From positions 86,080 to 150,079 of the forward strand of contig JANJWO010000036.1 of assembly GCA_024709485.1 (NCBI GenBank): a stretch of 64,000 bases of DNA, in the 5' to 3' direction. Each line of letters begins with the position of its first letter. Within the stretch, counting starts at the first letter, position 1. The stretch is from Hydrogenophilaceae bacterium. Its GTDB lineage: Bacteria > Pseudomonadota > Gammaproteobacteria > Burkholderiales > Thiobacillaceae. Below the pieces are notes generated by a model that was given only the letters and a program-made list of their open reading frames with translations, did not search any database and had not been told where the DNA came from. The position numbers and the translations under genes are program-made. Below, one piece after another: positions 45,495-54,897 of the stretch.

Positions 45495-46073
45495 TTGGAA
45501 CATTACCTCCTTCTCCTCATCGGCACGGTGTTCGTGAACAACATCGTCATGTCCAAGATCCTTGGCCTGTGCCCGTTCATGGGCGTGTCGAAAAAGCTGG
45601 AAACCTCGATTTCCATGGGGCTCGCCACCACCTTCGTGCTGACCCTGGCTTCGGGCACGTCCTACCTCATCAACGAATACCTGCTCGGCACCGACCTCTT
45701 CTACCTGCGCACGCTGTCCTTCATCGTGGTCATCGCCGGCATCGTGCAGTTCACCGAGATGTTCATCCACAAGACCAGCCCGGTGCTGTACCAGGTGCTG
45801 GGCATCTACCTGCCGCTCATCACCACCAACTGCGCGGTGCTGGGCATTCCGCTGCTGAATGCGCAGGCGCAGCACAATTTCGTCGAGTCGCTGCTGTTCG
45901 GCGCCGGCGGCGCCATCGGTTTTTCCATGGTGCTGGTGCTGTTCGCCGGCATCCGTGAACGCATGGAAGCGGCCGACGTGCCGAAAGTCTTTCAGGGCAC
46001 CAGCATCGCCATGATCACCGCCGGACTGATGAGCCTGGCCTTCATGGGCTTTTCCGGCCTCGTGAAAATCTGA
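45495..46073 (+). CDS. rnfA: Electron transport complex subunit RnfA
   Basis: RnfA is an integral membrane subunit of the Rnf complex, which couples ferredoxin:NAD electron transfer to an ion gradient. The 192-residue protein has six hydrophobic helices and the family sequence [20 protein letters not shown], with the intramembrane iron-binding cysteines (GLCP and TTNCAVLG). The start is TTG 45495 ([14 protein letters not shown]), preceded by a small palindrome TCTTGTAACAAGA. Its stop shares a base with rnfB (TGATG). Confidence 0.95.
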   Translation: MEHYLLLLIGTVFVNNIVMSKILGLCPFMGVSKKLETSISMGLATTFVLTLASGTSYLINEYLLGTDLFYLRTLSFIVVIAGIVQFTEMFIHKTSPVLYQVLGIYLPLITTNCAVLGIPLLNAQAQHNFVESLLFGAGGAIGFSMVLVLFAGIRERMEAADVPKVFQGTSIAMITAGLMSLAFMGFSGLVKI

Positions 46074-46624
46074 TGCTGACCGCCATTCTGGTCATGGCCG
46101 GCATCGCCGTCGCGGTGGGCGCGGTGCTGGGCTTCGCCGCGCTGCGCTACAAGGTGGAAGGCGATCCGCTGGTGGAGAAGATCGACGCCATCCTGCCGCA
46201 GACGCAGTGCGGCCAGTGCGGCTTTCCGGGCTGCCGGCCCTACGCCGAGGCGATCGCCAAGGGCGAGGCCGACATCAACCTGTGCCCGCCCGGCGGCGAG
46301 GAAGGCGTGAAAAAGCTGGCCGAGCTGCTGGGCGTGGAGCCCAAGCCGCTGGACGAATCCCATGGCGTGCAAAAGCCCAAGTCCGTCGCCTTCATCGACG
46401 AGAGCCTGTGCATCGGCTGCACTTTGTGCATCCAGGCCTGCCCGGTGGACGCGATACTCGGCGCCGCCAAGCAGATGCACACCATCATCGCCGCCGAATG
46501 CACCGGCTGCGAGTTGTGCGTGGCGCCCTGCCCGGTGGATTGCATTTCCATGGTGCCGCTCAAGGAAGACGTCGGCAACTGGAAGTGGAAATACCCGGTG
46601 TTCAAATTGAAGCAGGTCGCATGA
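46073..46624 (+). CDS. rnfB: Electron transport complex subunit RnfB
   Basis: RnfB is the iron-sulfur subunit receiving electrons from ferredoxin. The 183-residue product has an N-terminal membrane helix, a CGQCGFPGC 4Fe-4S domain and two ferredoxin-type clusters ([12 protein letters not shown] and [12 protein letters not shown]). It overlaps rnfA by one base and rnfC by four (ATGA). Confidence 0.95.
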   Translation: MLTAILVMAGIAVAVGAVLGFAALRYKVEGDPLVEKIDAILPQTQCGQCGFPGCRPYAEAIAKGEADINLCPPGGEEGVKKLAELLGVEPKPLDESHGVQKPKSVAFIDESLCIGCTLCIQACPVDAILGAAKQMHTIIAAECTGCELCVAPCPVDCISMVPLKEDVGNWKWKYPVFKLKQVA

Positions 46625-48267
46625 TGGAACTGCACCGTTTTCCCGGCGGCATTCATCCGGACGAGCAAAAAGCGCAATCCGCAGCGCGCCCCATCCACGC
46701 CGCCTTCGTTCCGAAAAAGCTCGTCGTGCCGCTGCGCCAGCATATCGGACAGCCGGCCAAGCCCGTCGTCCAGGTGGGCGAGCATGTGCTCAAGGGCCAG
46801 ATGATCGCGGAGGCGGACGGCTATGTGTCGGTCGCCATCCACGCGCCCTCCTCGGGCACCGTCACCGACATCGGCCTTGCCGCCGTGCCCCACCCGTCCG
46901 GCCTGCCGGATTTGTGCATCACCATCGCCACCGACGGCAAGGACGAATGGATGGCGCGCACGCCCGTCGACTGGCGCAACACCGATCCGGCGGCGCTCCG
47001 GGGCCATGTCCGCGACATGGGTATCGTCGGCCTGGGCGGAGCGGTGTTCCCCAGCTCCATCAAGCTCGACCCGGCGGGCAACCCGCCCATCCACACCCTC
47101 GTTCTCAACGGCGGCGAATGCGAGCCCTGGATCACCTGCGACGACCGCCTGATGCGCGAGTGCGCCGAGGACATCCTCGAAGGCGCGCGCATCATGCAGC
47201 ACCTGCTCGGCGCGAGCAGAGTGATCGCGGGCATCGAGGACAACAAGCCCGAGGCCATTGCCGCCATGCGCGCCGCCGCGCAAAAGCTCGGCCTCGCAGT
47301 CGAAGTCGCGGCCATGCCCACGATCTATCCCGGCGGCGGCGGCAAGCAGATCACCAAGACCCTGACCGGGCTCGACACCCCCTCGGGCGGGCGCACCACC
47401 GATGTCGGCGTGCAGGTCTTCAACATGGGTACCAGCTACGCGCTGGCGCGCGCCATCCTGCACGGCGAGCCACTGATCTCGCGCATCGTCACCGTCACCG
47501 GCCATGTGCTGCGGCCGCAAAATTATGAAGTCCTGATCGGCACGCCGATGCGCGAGCTGCTCCTGCGCGCGGGCGAGCGCGACGGCACCACCGGCATCAT
47601 CATGGGCGGGCCGATGATGGGCTTCGACGTGCCGAATCCGGATGTGCCGGTGGTCAAGTCCACCAACTGCGTGCTGGCCAAGTCCGCCGAGCTGTTCCCG
47701 CCCAAGCCGCGCGAGCTGCCCTGCATCCGCTGCACCCAGTGCGTGCCGGTGTGCCCGGCCGAACTGCAGCCGCAGCAGCTGTACTGGTTCGCGCGCGCCA
47801 AGGATCTCGGCAAGGCCCAGGAATATCACCTGTTCGACTGCATCGAATGCGGCTGCTGCAGCTACGTCTGCCCCAGCCACATTCCGCTGGTGGACTACTA
47901 CCGCTTCGCCAAGAGCGAGATCTGGGCGCGCGAGAAGGAAAAGCGGCTGGCCGACACCGCGCGCGACCGCCACGAATTCCGCCTCTTCCGCCAGGAACGC
48001 GAGAAGAAGGAAAAGGCCGAGCGCCTGGCCGCCAAGGCCCAGACCAAGAAAGCCGAGGCGCCGGTCCTCTCCACGCCCGAGCAGGACGCCAAGCAGAAGC
48101 TGATCCAGGAAGCGCTGGCCCGCGCCCAGGCCAAGAAGGCCGCGGTCTCGCCGAAGAATGTCGACAACCTGTCACCGGTCAAGCAGGCGGAAATCGCCGA
48201 GATCGAAGCGCGGCGGGCTAAAATCCGCGCAATCGCCAAGCAGCCGGTGGAACCGGAACAACCCTGA
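46621..48267 (+). CDS. rnfC: Electron transport complex subunit RnfC
   Basis: RnfC is the NADH/FMN and 4Fe-4S subunit on the cytoplasmic face. The 548-residue product contains [17 protein letters not shown], the FMN/NAD region with [15 protein letters not shown], two clusters ([12 protein letters not shown] and [12 protein letters not shown]) and a charged, Lys/Ala-rich C-terminal tail. Either ATG 46621 or the next codon, also ATG, may serve as start. It overlaps rnfB and is followed by rnfD after 14 bp. Confidence 0.95.
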   Translation: MMELHRFPGGIHPDEQKAQSAARPIHAAFVPKKLVVPLRQHIGQPAKPVVQVGEHVLKGQMIAEADGYVSVAIHAPSSGTVTDIGLAAVPHPSGLPDLCITIATDGKDEWMARTPVDWRNTDPAALRGHVRDMGIVGLGGAVFPSSIKLDPAGNPPIHTLVLNGGECEPWITCDDRLMRECAEDILEGARIMQHLLGASRVIAGIEDNKPEAIAAMRAAAQKLGLAVEVAAMPTIYPGGGGKQITKTLTGLDTPSGGRTTDVGVQVFNMGTSYALARAILHGEPLISRIVTVTGHVLRPQNYEVLIGTPMRELLLRAGERDGTTGIIMGGPMMGFDVPNPDVPVVKSTNCVLAKSAELFPPKPRELPCIRCTQCVPVCPAELQPQQLYWFARAKDLGKAQEYHLFDCIECGCCSYVCPSHIPLVDYYRFAKSEIWAREKEKRLADTARDRHEFRLFRQEREKKEKAERLAAKAQTKKAEAPVLSTPEQDAKQKLIQEALARAQAKKAAVSPKNVDNLSPVKQAEIAEIEARRAKIRAIAKQPVEPEQP

Positions 48268-48281
48268 ACCTAGCGCACACA

Positions 48282-49310
48282 ATGACCGCTTCCGCCCACA
48301 TCCTGCAAAAAGGCAGCGTCACCCGCGTGATGCTGCTGGTACTGGCCTGCCTCCTGCCCGGCGTGCTGGCCTATGTCTGGCAGTTCGGCTGGGGCATCGT
48401 CATCAACCTGGCGTGGGCGTCCATTCTGGCGCTGGCCCTGGAGGCGCTGGCGCTGCGGCTGCGCAGCTACCCGCTCAAGCCTTTCCTCGCCGACGGCAGC
48501 GCGGTCGTCACCGCCTGGCTGCTGGCGCTGTCCTTGCCGCCGCTGGCGCCGTGGTGGCTCACCCTGGTCGGCATGCTGTTCGCAATCGGCGTGGCCAAGC
48601 ACCTTTATGGCGGCCTCGGACAGAACATTTTCAATCCCGCCATGATCGGGTTCGCCGTGCTCATCATCTCCTTCCCGGCGCAGATGACGCAATGGGCCGC
48701 CCCGCTTTCCCTGGCGGCGCAGCCGCTGACTTTCGGCGAAAGCCTGGGCTTCATTTTCGGCGGCGGCCTGCCGCCGGGCCTGGGGCTGGATGCGGTGGTT
48801 TCGGCCACCCCGCTCGACACGCTGCGCACCGGCCTGCTGCAGCAGCACACCTTGCACGAGATCCAGGCCGCCAGCCACGTTTTCGGCAGCGTCGGCGGAG
48901 TGGGCGGTGAATGGGTGGCCGCGGCCTATCTCGCGGGAGGACTCATCCTGTGGGCGCTGCGCATCGTGCCCTGGCAGGTGCCGGCGGCCTTCCTCGCCGG
49001 CATCTGGCTCACCGCCGGCTTCCTGCATTGGGCGGACGCCGGACGCTACGCCGCGCCGTGGTTCCAGATCGCGACTCCCAGCGCCATGCTCGGCGCATTT
49101 TTCATCGCGACCGACCCGGTCACCGGCGCGACCACGCCGCGCGGCCGCCTGATCTTCGGGCTGGGCGCAGGCTTCCTCACCGTCATCATCCGCGCCTTCG
49201 GCGGCTATCCGGACGGCGTGGCTTTCGCCATCCTGCTGATGAACCTGTGCGTGCCGCTGATCGATGCCTACACCCAGCCGCCGGTGTTCGGCGCAGCCAA
49301 GAAAAAATGA
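48282..49310 (+). CDS. rnfD: Electron transport complex subunit RnfD
   Basis: RnfD is a polytopic membrane subunit with covalently bound FMN. The 342-residue product begins MTASAHILQKGSVTRVMLLV. It shows about eight to ten hydrophobic helices and the flavinylation motif DPVTGATTPRGR, in which a Thr binds FMN. The stop overlaps the rnfG start (ATGA). Confidence 0.94.
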   Translation: MTASAHILQKGSVTRVMLLVLACLLPGVLAYVWQFGWGIVINLAWASILALALEALALRLRSYPLKPFLADGSAVVTAWLLALSLPPLAPWWLTLVGMLFAIGVAKHLYGGLGQNIFNPAMIGFAVLIISFPAQMTQWAAPLSLAAQPLTFGESLGFIFGGGLPPGLGLDAVVSATPLDTLRTGLLQQHTLHEIQAASHVFGSVGGVGGEWVAAAYLAGGLILWALRIVPWQVPAAFLAGIWLTAGFLHWADAGRYAAPWFQIATPSAMLGAFFIATDPVTGATTPRGRLIFGLGAGFLTVIIRAFGGYPDGVAFAILLMNLCVPLIDAYTQPPVFGAAKKK

Positions 49311-49945
49311 ATGCGCCCCTGAAAAACGCGCTGCGCACCGGCGTCGTCCTGTTCCTGTTCGCGTTCATCGGCACGGCGCTGCTGGCCTACACCTATCGCC
49401 ACACCCACGGCATCATCGAGGCGAGCGCACAGGCGGAGAAACTCGCGCTCATCAACCAGGTGCTGCCGCAGCAGCTCTATGACAACGACCCGCTCGCCGC
49501 CCACCGCGAACTGCCCGCCGACCCGCTGCTGGGCACGCGCAGGCCCTCCGGCATGTGGCTCGCTACCAAGGGCGGCCAGGCCGCCGGCGTGGTGCTGGAA
49601 GCGGTCGCGCCGGAGGGCTACGCCGGCGACATCAACCTGCTCATCGGCATCGACGCCAATGGCGTGGTGACGGGCGTGCGCGTCACCCAGCACAAGGAAA
49701 CGCCCGGCCTCGGCGACTATATCCAGTTGACCAAAAGCGACTGGATACTGCAGTTCGACGGCAAGCCCTACGACGCCGGCCAGGACGGCCGCTGGAAAGT
49801 GAAAAAGGACGGCGGCGACTTCGACGCGCGCGCCGGCGCCACCATCACGCCGCGCGCCATCGTCAAGGCGGTGCGCCAGGCGCTAAAATATTTTCACGCG
49901 CACCGCGAAACGCTGTTGCGCCCGCAGGAGTCCAAGCAGCCATGA
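49307..49945 (+). CDS. rnfG: Electron transport complex subunit RnfG
   Basis: RnfG is a membrane-anchored periplasmic flavoprotein. The 212-residue product has one N-terminal helix (GVVLFLFAFIGTALLAYTY). Its FMN-binding domain has QHKETPGLGDYI and the covalent attachment motif AGATITPRAI. ATG 49307 overlaps the rnfD stop, and its own stop overlaps rnfE (ATGA). These overlaps imply tight translational coupling. Confidence 0.94.
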   Translation: MNAPLKNALRTGVVLFLFAFIGTALLAYTYRHTHGIIEASAQAEKLALINQVLPQQLYDNDPLAAHRELPADPLLGTRRPSGMWLATKGGQAAGVVLEAVAPEGYAGDINLLIGIDANGVVTGVRVTQHKETPGLGDYIQLTKSDWILQFDGKPYDAGQDGRWKVKKDGGDFDARAGATITPRAIVKAVRQALKYFHAHRETLLRPQESKQP

Positions 49946-50631
49946 TCAGCAAACAGGAATTCGCCACCCTCGCCCACAACGGCCTCTGGAAGCAAAACAG
50001 CGGCGTGGTCCAGTTGCTGGGGCTGTGCCCGCTGCTGGCCATCAGCAGCAACGTGGTCAATGCCCTGTCGCTGGGCCTGGCCACGGTGTTCGTCATGGCG
50101 GCGTCCAGCCTGGCGGTGTCGGGGGTGCGCAATTTCGTGCCGCATGAAGTCCGCATCCCGGTGTTCATCCTCATCATCGCCGCGCTGGTCACCATCATCG
50201 ACCTGGCCCTGAACGCCTTTGCCCACCCCTTGTATCTGGTGCTGGGCATTTTCATCCCGCTCATCACCACCAACTGCATCGTGCTGGCGCGCGCCGACGC
50301 CTATGCCTCCAAGAACCATCCCCTGCACAGCGCGCTCGACGGCGCGCTGATGGGCCTGGGCCTGACCCTGGTGCTGGTGATACTGGGCGGCCTGCGCGAA
50401 GTCGCCGGCCAGGGCACGCTGCTGTCGGGAATCGACCTCGCGCTCGGGCCGGCGGCGAAGGGCTGGGTCATCACCCTCCTGCCGGATTACAAGGGCTTCC
50501 TGCTGGCGATCCTGCCGCCCGGCGCCTTCCTCGGCCTGGGACTGCTGATCGCCGGGCGCAACTGGATCGAGCAGCGCGCCCTGCGCCGCGCGCAGCGGGA
50601 CGCGCGCACCGCCGCCGCCCAGCCGGCATGA
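49942..50631 (+). CDS. rnfE: Electron transport complex subunit RnfE
   Basis: RnfE is homologous to RnfA and completes the membrane core. The 229-residue product has six helices, with VVQLLGLCPLLAISSNVVNA and ITTNCIVLARADAYA carrying the two iron-ligating cysteines. The C-terminal tail is Arg/Ala-rich. It is the last of six overlapping rnf genes; its stop overlaps the start of a tiny basic ORF. Confidence 0.95.
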   Translation: MISKQEFATLAHNGLWKQNSGVVQLLGLCPLLAISSNVVNALSLGLATVFVMAASSLAVSGVRNFVPHEVRIPVFILIIAALVTIIDLALNAFAHPLYLVLGIFIPLITTNCIVLARADAYASKNHPLHSALDGALMGLGLTLVLVILGGLREVAGQGTLLSGIDLALGPAAKGWVITLLPDYKGFLLAILPPGAFLGLGLLIAGRNWIEQRALRRAQRDARTAAAQPA

Positions 50632-50783
50632 AAATTCGCGGCAAGGCGCCGCGCAAACCGCGCAATCCGCTGGTGGTGCTGGTCAAGCAGCGCAAGGCCG
50701 GCACGCATGCGCCGACGCTCAAGGCCCAGCGCCTGAAAGCCAAGCTGGCGCTGAAGCGGCAACTGAAAAAACCGGAACAATAG
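50628..50783 (+). CDS. Small basic protein coupled to rnfE
   Basis: A 51-residue frame starting MKIRGKAPRKPRNPLVVLVK with about a third Lys/Arg residues and no cysteines. Its ATG overlaps the rnfE stop (ATGA), the same coupling used between the rnf genes, which argues that it is real. It resembles small basic nucleic-acid- or ribosome-associated proteins, but I recognise no family. It is not RnfH. Its TAG stop lies in the left end of a palindromic repeat. Confidence 0.6.
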   Translation: MKIRGKAPRKPRNPLVVLVKQRKAGTHAPTLKAQRLKAKLALKRQLKKPEQ

Positions 50784-50917
50784 AATTAACCGCGGGCACG
50801 GGGCGCGCGGGGAAGGCAGCGAAATAATTTTTACCGCAGCGGGCGCGGCATGTTCGGCGGCTTGCTTCGCAAGCTCCGCAGTTGATTCTCGATTTCCCCC
50901 GTGTTCCCGTGGTTATT
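50780..50917. repeat. Palindromic intergenic repeat, AACCGCGGGCACGGGG family
   Basis: The left arm (50784-50814) contains AATTAACCGCGGGCACGGGG. The right arm (50893-50916) contains CCCCCGTGTTCCCGTGGTTA, its imperfect reverse complement. A smaller hairpin (CTTGCTTCGCAAG) lies inside. The left end ATAGAATTAACCGC is identical to that of the element at 41171. The 284-bp gap 50784-51067 holds this repeat and the leader of the chemoreceptor gene. Confidence 0.75.
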
Positions 50918-51067
50918 GGCGGCGGCGATGCGGCTAAACTGGCGCCTCGCTCCGGCAACACGCCCCGCGAGCGTAAACCGCATGATCGGCATCAAGGCTT
51001 GCGGCAATTTTTGCCCAGGCTTCCCAACAATCAGGGCAAGCACGGATTTGATCGAAAGGGGATGGAA

Positions 51068-52174
51068 ATGTTTGGCAGAGGCACCAAAAAGGCGCTGGCG
51101 GCGGCGCTGGCGGAGAATGCGCAGCTGCACGCCCGCGCGCAAGCGCTCGAAAGCGAGCTGGCCGACATGCGGGGCGTGCAGGAACGGCACGATCTGCTCT
51201 CGGGCGTGCTCGACAACATTCCCCGCTTCGGCGAATCGCTCTTTGGCATCCAGCAATCGTTTTCCAGCCTTTCGGCGCAGTTGAACCAGGACAAGGTTTC
51301 GGCCTCGACCGCGGCGAGCGAATCCGATGCCAACCGCGCCACCTTCCGCAAGATCGCCGACAACCTGCATACGATGTTCGAGCGCATCAACGCCGCCGGC
51401 GAGAGCGTCGAGGGTCTGTCGCGGCGGGCCGGGGAAATCGGCGGCATCGTCCAGCTGATCAAGGAGATCGCCGAGCAGACCAACCTGCTGGCGCTGAACG
51501 CCGCTGTCGAGGCGGCACGCGCCGGCGAGGCCGGGCGCGGCTTCGCGGTCGTCGCCGACGAGGTGCGCAGGCTCGCCGAGCGCACCGCCAGCGCCACCGC
51601 CGAGATCAGCCGGCTGGTGGCCGGCATCCAGGCGGAGACCGCCGAGGCGAAAGGCATCATGGATGCCGGTGCCGGCAACGCCGCCAGCCAGGGCGCCGAG
51701 AGCGAGGCGGCGACGCGCAGCATGGGGCGCATGCTCGACCTCGCGCAGCACATGCAGACCACGATCGCCTCCTCCTCGCAGCTTGCCAACATCGAGCTTG
51801 CCAACATCGAAGAGCTGACCCTGAAGCTCGAGGTGTACAAGGTCTTGCTGGGGTTCTCGAAGCTCAGGCCCGAGGATCTGCCCGACGAAACGCAGTGCCG
51901 GCTCGGGCGCTGGTACTTCGAGGGCGAGGGCAAGGCGGAGTTCTCGCGCCTGCCCGGATACCAGGAGATGGAGAGCCCGCACAAGGCCGTGCACGTCTAC
52001 GCCCGGCGGGCGATCGAACGCCATCGGGCCGGCGATACCGCCGGCGCGCTCGACGCGCTGACCCGCATGGAGAAGGCCAACCTGCGGGTGATGACGGGCA
52101 TAGGGCACATCCTGGCCCAGCATTCCGCACGGGCGGAGGGCGCGGCACGCGCCACCCGCGCAGTGCGGGCCTGA
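51068..52174 (+). CDS. Soluble methyl-accepting chemotaxis-type receptor with C-terminal CZB domain
   Basis: About 368 residues with no transmembrane helix. A coiled N-terminus leads to an MCP signalling hairpin whose tip contains [20 protein letters not shown] followed by [15 protein letters not shown]. The C-terminal CZB domain has [13 protein letters not shown] and [12 protein letters not shown]. The Cys and two His of the zinc site are there, but the first His of typical CZB domains is replaced in [12 protein letters not shown] 51068 has GGGG six bases upstream; ATG 51062 is possible. It would report cytoplasmic zinc or oxidants to a chemotaxis pathway encoded elsewhere. Confidence 0.85.
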   Translation: MFGRGTKKALAAALAENAQLHARAQALESELADMRGVQERHDLLSGVLDNIPRFGESLFGIQQSFSSLSAQLNQDKVSASTAASESDANRATFRKIADNLHTMFERINAAGESVEGLSRRAGEIGGIVQLIKEIAEQTNLLALNAAVEAARAGEAGRGFAVVADEVRRLAERTASATAEISRLVAGIQAETAEAKGIMDAGAGNAASQGAESEAATRSMGRMLDLAQHMQTTIASSSQLANIELANIEELTLKLEVYKVLLGFSKLRPEDLPDETQCRLGRWYFEGEGKAEFSRLPGYQEMESPHKAVHVYARRAIERHRAGDTAGALDALTRMEKANLRVMTGIGHILAQHSARAEGAARATRAVRA

Positions 52175-52223
52175 CGGCGGTTTTCGCCCATGGTCGCTGC
52201 CGTCCGCTTGACCGGCTTTTAGC

Positions 52224-52856
52224 ATGAACCAGGAAAAACGCGCCGAAATCTTCCGCCGCCTGCAGGCCATCGACCCCCACCCCGCCACCGAGCTCGAATA
52301 CGGCACCCCCTTCGAGCTGCTGGTCGCCGTGGTGCTGTCGGCGCAGGCCACCGACAAGGGCGTCAACCTCGCCACCCGGCGGCTGTTTCCGGTGGCCAAC
52401 ACGCCGCAAACGATTCTCGCCCTCGGCGAGGACGGCCTGCGCGATTACGTCAAGACCATCGGCCTCTACCAGAGCAAGGCCAGGCACATCATCCAGACCT
52501 GCAAGATGCTCATCGACGCGCACGGCGGCGAGGTGCCCGCCACGCGCGAGGAACTGGAAAGGCTGCCGGGCGTGGGGCGCAAGACCGCCAACGTCATCCT
52601 CAACGTGGCCTTCGGCCAGCCGACCATGGCGGTGGACACCCACATCTTCCGCGTCTCCAACCGCACCGGGCTCGCCCCCGGCAAGACCCCGCTGGAGGTG
52701 GAAAAGAAGCTGCTGAAACACGTGCCGAAGGAATTCATGCAGCACGCGCACCACTGGCTGATCCTGCACGGCCGCTACACCTGCGTCGCGCGCAAGCCCA
52801 AGTGCGGCGAATGCGTGATCGCCGATCTGTGCGACTACAAGGACAAGAATGTTTAA
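52224..52856 (+). CDS. nth: Endonuclease III
   Basis: Nth is a DNA glycosylase/AP lyase that removes oxidised pyrimidines. The 210-residue product has the helix-hairpin-helix LPGVGRKTANVIL with the catalytic Lys, the catalytic Asp in AVDTHIFRVSNR and the C-terminal 4Fe-4S motif C-x6-C-x2-C-x5-C (CVARKPKCGECVIADLC). It overlaps the next gene by 8 bp. An rnf-nth neighbourhood is common in proteobacteria. Confidence 0.96.
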   Translation: MNQEKRAEIFRRLQAIDPHPATELEYGTPFELLVAVVLSAQATDKGVNLATRRLFPVANTPQTILALGEDGLRDYVKTIGLYQSKARHIIQTCKMLIDAHGGEVPATREELERLPGVGRKTANVILNVAFGQPTMAVDTHIFRVSNRTGLAPGKTPLEVEKKLLKHVPKEFMQHAHHWLILHGRYTCVARKPKCGECVIADLCDYKDKNV

Positions 52857-53277
52857 CCCCAGCCGCGATCAGGTGCGGCAGTTCTTCTTCGGCGTCTGGG
52901 GCAAGTACAAGAACCGCCAGCCGCTGGAAGGCGCGGAGGCGCTGGCGCTGCCGATCATCCTGCAGCACCCCGAATACCATGGCGTGCTGGACGACCCGGA
53001 GCGCCATCAGGACAGGGACTACCTGCCCGAGCTGGGCGAAACCAATCCCTTCCTGCATCTGGCCATGCACCTTTCCCTGGCGGAGCAGGTTTCGATCGAT
53101 CAGCCGCCCGGCATCCGCGAGCGGCTCGGCCGCCTCGCCGCCCGGCTGGGCGACCGCATGGCGGCCGAGCATGCCGCCATGGACTGCCTGGCGGAAATGA
53201 TCTGGCGCGCGCAGCGCGACGGCGGCGGCTACGCGCCCGCGGGCTACCTCGACTGCCTGGACGAGAAAATCGGATAG
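52849..53277 (+). CDS. DUF1841-family protein
   Basis: A 142-residue protein starting MFNPSRDQVRQFFFGVWGKY and containing NPFLHLAMHLSLAEQVSIDQ and PPGIRERL, the pattern of the DUF1841 family of beta/gammaproteobacteria. It overlaps the end of nth, so it is probably co-expressed. The function is unknown; the protein is soluble and helical. Confidence 0.8.
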   Translation: MFNPSRDQVRQFFFGVWGKYKNRQPLEGAEALALPIILQHPEYHGVLDDPERHQDRDYLPELGETNPFLHLAMHLSLAEQVSIDQPPGIRERLGRLAARLGDRMAAEHAAMDCLAEMIWRAQRDGGGYAPAGYLDCLDEKIG

Positions 53278-53301
53278 GCCCATACGATGCCGGAAGCCGT
53301 C

Positions 53302-54018
53302 ATGCAAACACCGCTGTGCCGCCTGCTGCTGCTGCTGGCTCTGCTTCCCGGCGTCGGCCATGGCGCGGCGGTCGAATCCACGGACCTGCCGGAGCCGGCC
53401 GTCCAGGTCGCCAGCCAGGATGGCGTCCTGGTCATGGACCTCAGCTACCGCGTCCCGGTGCCGCCGCGCGAGGCCTGGTCGGTGCTGACCGACTTCGAGC
53501 ACATGGCGGATTTCGTGCCCAATCTCGAATCCAGCAGGATATTGCAGCGCAGCGGCACGCGCCTCGAGGTCGAGCAGGCCGGCAGCCTCCGCCTCGGCGT
53601 GCTGCCCATACACTACGAATCGACCCGGCAAATCGACACCGTCCCCTACCAGTCGATCCGTTCGCATACGCTGTCCGGCACCGCCCGCCTGGAGAGCGTC
53701 ATGGTGCTGACGCCCGCCGGCGACGGCACGCTGCTTTCGTATCACGCCAGCGCGGTGCCGGACCTGCCCGTGCCCGCCAGCCTGCTCGGCTCCTATCTCG
53801 GCGAATTGCTGGAGAGCCAGTTCAAGGCCATGGGCCGCGAGATGGTGCGCCGCGCGCAACTGAGCGGCGCCAGCGCGGGCGGCGAGCCGGCGCCGCCCGC
53901 CCGCGAGGCGGCTTCGGCGGCCCCCCGCCAGGCCGCGAACGGCGCCGGGCCAGCCATCAGGCAAAGCGGGCTCGCCCCCAAAAAGACCCGCCTGCCCACG
54001 AAAAAACGGCCGGGATGA
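53302..54018 (+). CDS. Exported SRPBCC (START-like) lipid-binding-type protein
   Basis: About 238 residues. A signal peptide (MQTPLCRLLLLLALLPGVGHG) is followed by a SRPBCC domain (MDLSYRVPVPPREAWSVLTD, FEHMADFVPNLESSRIL, then a long C-terminal helix). The Ala/Pro/Lys-rich tail ends in KKTRLPTKKRPG. ATG 53302 is chosen for its GGAAG site and clean signal peptide; ATG 53287 adds five residues. The ligand is unknown. Its stop codon lies in the loop of an intrinsic terminator. Confidence 0.65.
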   Translation: MQTPLCRLLLLLALLPGVGHGAAVESTDLPEPAVQVASQDGVLVMDLSYRVPVPPREAWSVLTDFEHMADFVPNLESSRILQRSGTRLEVEQAGSLRLGVLPIHYESTRQIDTVPYQSIRSHTLSGTARLESVMVLTPAGDGTLLSYHASAVPDLPVPASLLGSYLGELLESQFKAMGREMVRRAQLSGASAGGEPAPPAREAASAAPRQAANGAGPAIRQSGLAPKKTRLPTKKRPG

Positions 54019-54030
54019 GCGGCCGTTTTT
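54002..54030. terminator. Bidirectional intrinsic terminator
   Basis: AAAAACGGCC (54002-54011) and GGCCGTTTTT (54021-54030) form a stem with a nine-base loop containing the upstream gene's TGA. A T-run is present on either strand. It separates the START-like gene from the convergent cytochrome genes. Confidence 0.9.
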
Positions 54031-54046
54031 CGTCGCAAGGCCGCGC

Positions 54047-54373
54047 TCAGTATTTCTGGATCAGGCCATGCTGCCTGGAGAAAAAGACGGCCAGATCCTC
54101 CATGTCCCGATCGGACAGGCTCGCCACCTGGCCCTGCATGACGGGGTTCTTGCGCTTGCCGTTCTTGTAGCTGCGCAAGGAGTGCAGCAGGTAGTCCGCG
54201 TGCTGCCCGGCGAGCATGGGGAACAGCGGCGTCGGGCTGTTGCCGTCGGGACCGTGGCAGCCCGCGCAGACCGTGGACTTGGCCTTGCCGGCTTCCGCGC
54301 TGCCGCCGGCCAGAGCCGGGGCGCTGGCCGCGAGCGCAAGGGAGATGGCAAACAGCGTGATGGTTGGTTTCAT
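54047..54373 (-). CDS. Small periplasmic cytochrome c (c553/c4-like), second of pair
   Basis: A 108-residue product with a signal peptide (cleavage near APALA) and one heme site CAGCH followed by GPDGNSPTPLFPMLAGQHADYL. The candidate Met ligand is in NPVMQGQVASLSD. GGAGGGG lies before ATG 54373. It is 17 bp downstream of a related cytochrome on the same strand; the two probably pass electrons in series, and similar halves occur in diheme cytochrome c4. Confidence 0.88.
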   Translation of the reverse strand: MKPTITLFAISLALAASAPALAGGSAEAGKAKSTVCAGCHGPDGNSPTPLFPMLAGQHADYLLHSLRSYKNGKRKNPVMQGQVASLSDRDMEDLAVFFSRQHGLIQKY

Positions 54374-54390
54374 GTTTTTCCCCTCCGCGA

Positions 54391-54729
54391 TCAATTGCTC
54401 GGTCCGCTGTAGGACGAGGCGTAGTAGGCGGCCAGATTCTGCATGTCCTCCTCGGACAGGCTGGCGGCGATGGCCATCATGCTGGGATGATTGCGCTCGC
54501 CGGTCTGGTACTGCTTGAGCGCGGCGACGATGTATTCCTCGTGCTGCCCGCCCAGCTTGGGCACATGATAGGTTTCCGGGTAAGCCGTCCGCCAACCGGG
54601 AATGCCGTGGCAGCCGGCGCACATCGAGGTTTTTTCGCGGCCCTTGACCGGATCCCCGCCTGCCTGGGCGGACAGACTCAGCGCGCAGGCGAGCGCTGCC
54701 ACTACTGTCGTGATATGCGTTGCTTTCAT
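54391..54729 (-). CDS. Small periplasmic cytochrome c (c553/c4-like), first of pair
   Basis: A 112-residue product with a signal peptide (cleavage near LSAQA), heme site CAGCH followed by GIPGWRTAYPETYHVPKLGG, and the candidate Met ligand in HPSMMAIAASLSEEDM. A GAGGAGAGAGG site precedes ATG 54729. It is related to the next gene downstream, suggesting a tandem duplication. Likely partners are terminal oxidases or sulfur-oxidising enzymes; none is encoded next to it. Confidence 0.88.
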   Translation of the reverse strand: MKATHITTVVAALACALSLSAQAGGDPVKGREKTSMCAGCHGIPGWRTAYPETYHVPKLGGQHEEYIVAALKQYQTGERNHPSMMAIAASLSEEDMQNLAAYYASSYSGPSN

Positions 54730-54897
54730 CTTCCTCTCTCCTCGGTGGTGTGGTGGGTGTTATAATTTTTTCCAAGACTTGCTTTTTATGCCTTGACTCC
54801 TGGGGCATTCTATGCCCGCGCTGCGTGCCGCCGCAACCGCCCCGGTAAATAATGCCAGCGCCCCCACAAACCACCTTGCCGGCTTGCAAAACACCTT

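Noticed and set aside
50766..50778. Third copy of the AAAAAACCGGAAC string seen at the ECF promoters
   Set aside because: It is the 3' end of a coding frame (Lys-Lys-Pro-Glu-Gln) and no CGTTTAA lies 16 bp downstream; treated as coincidence.
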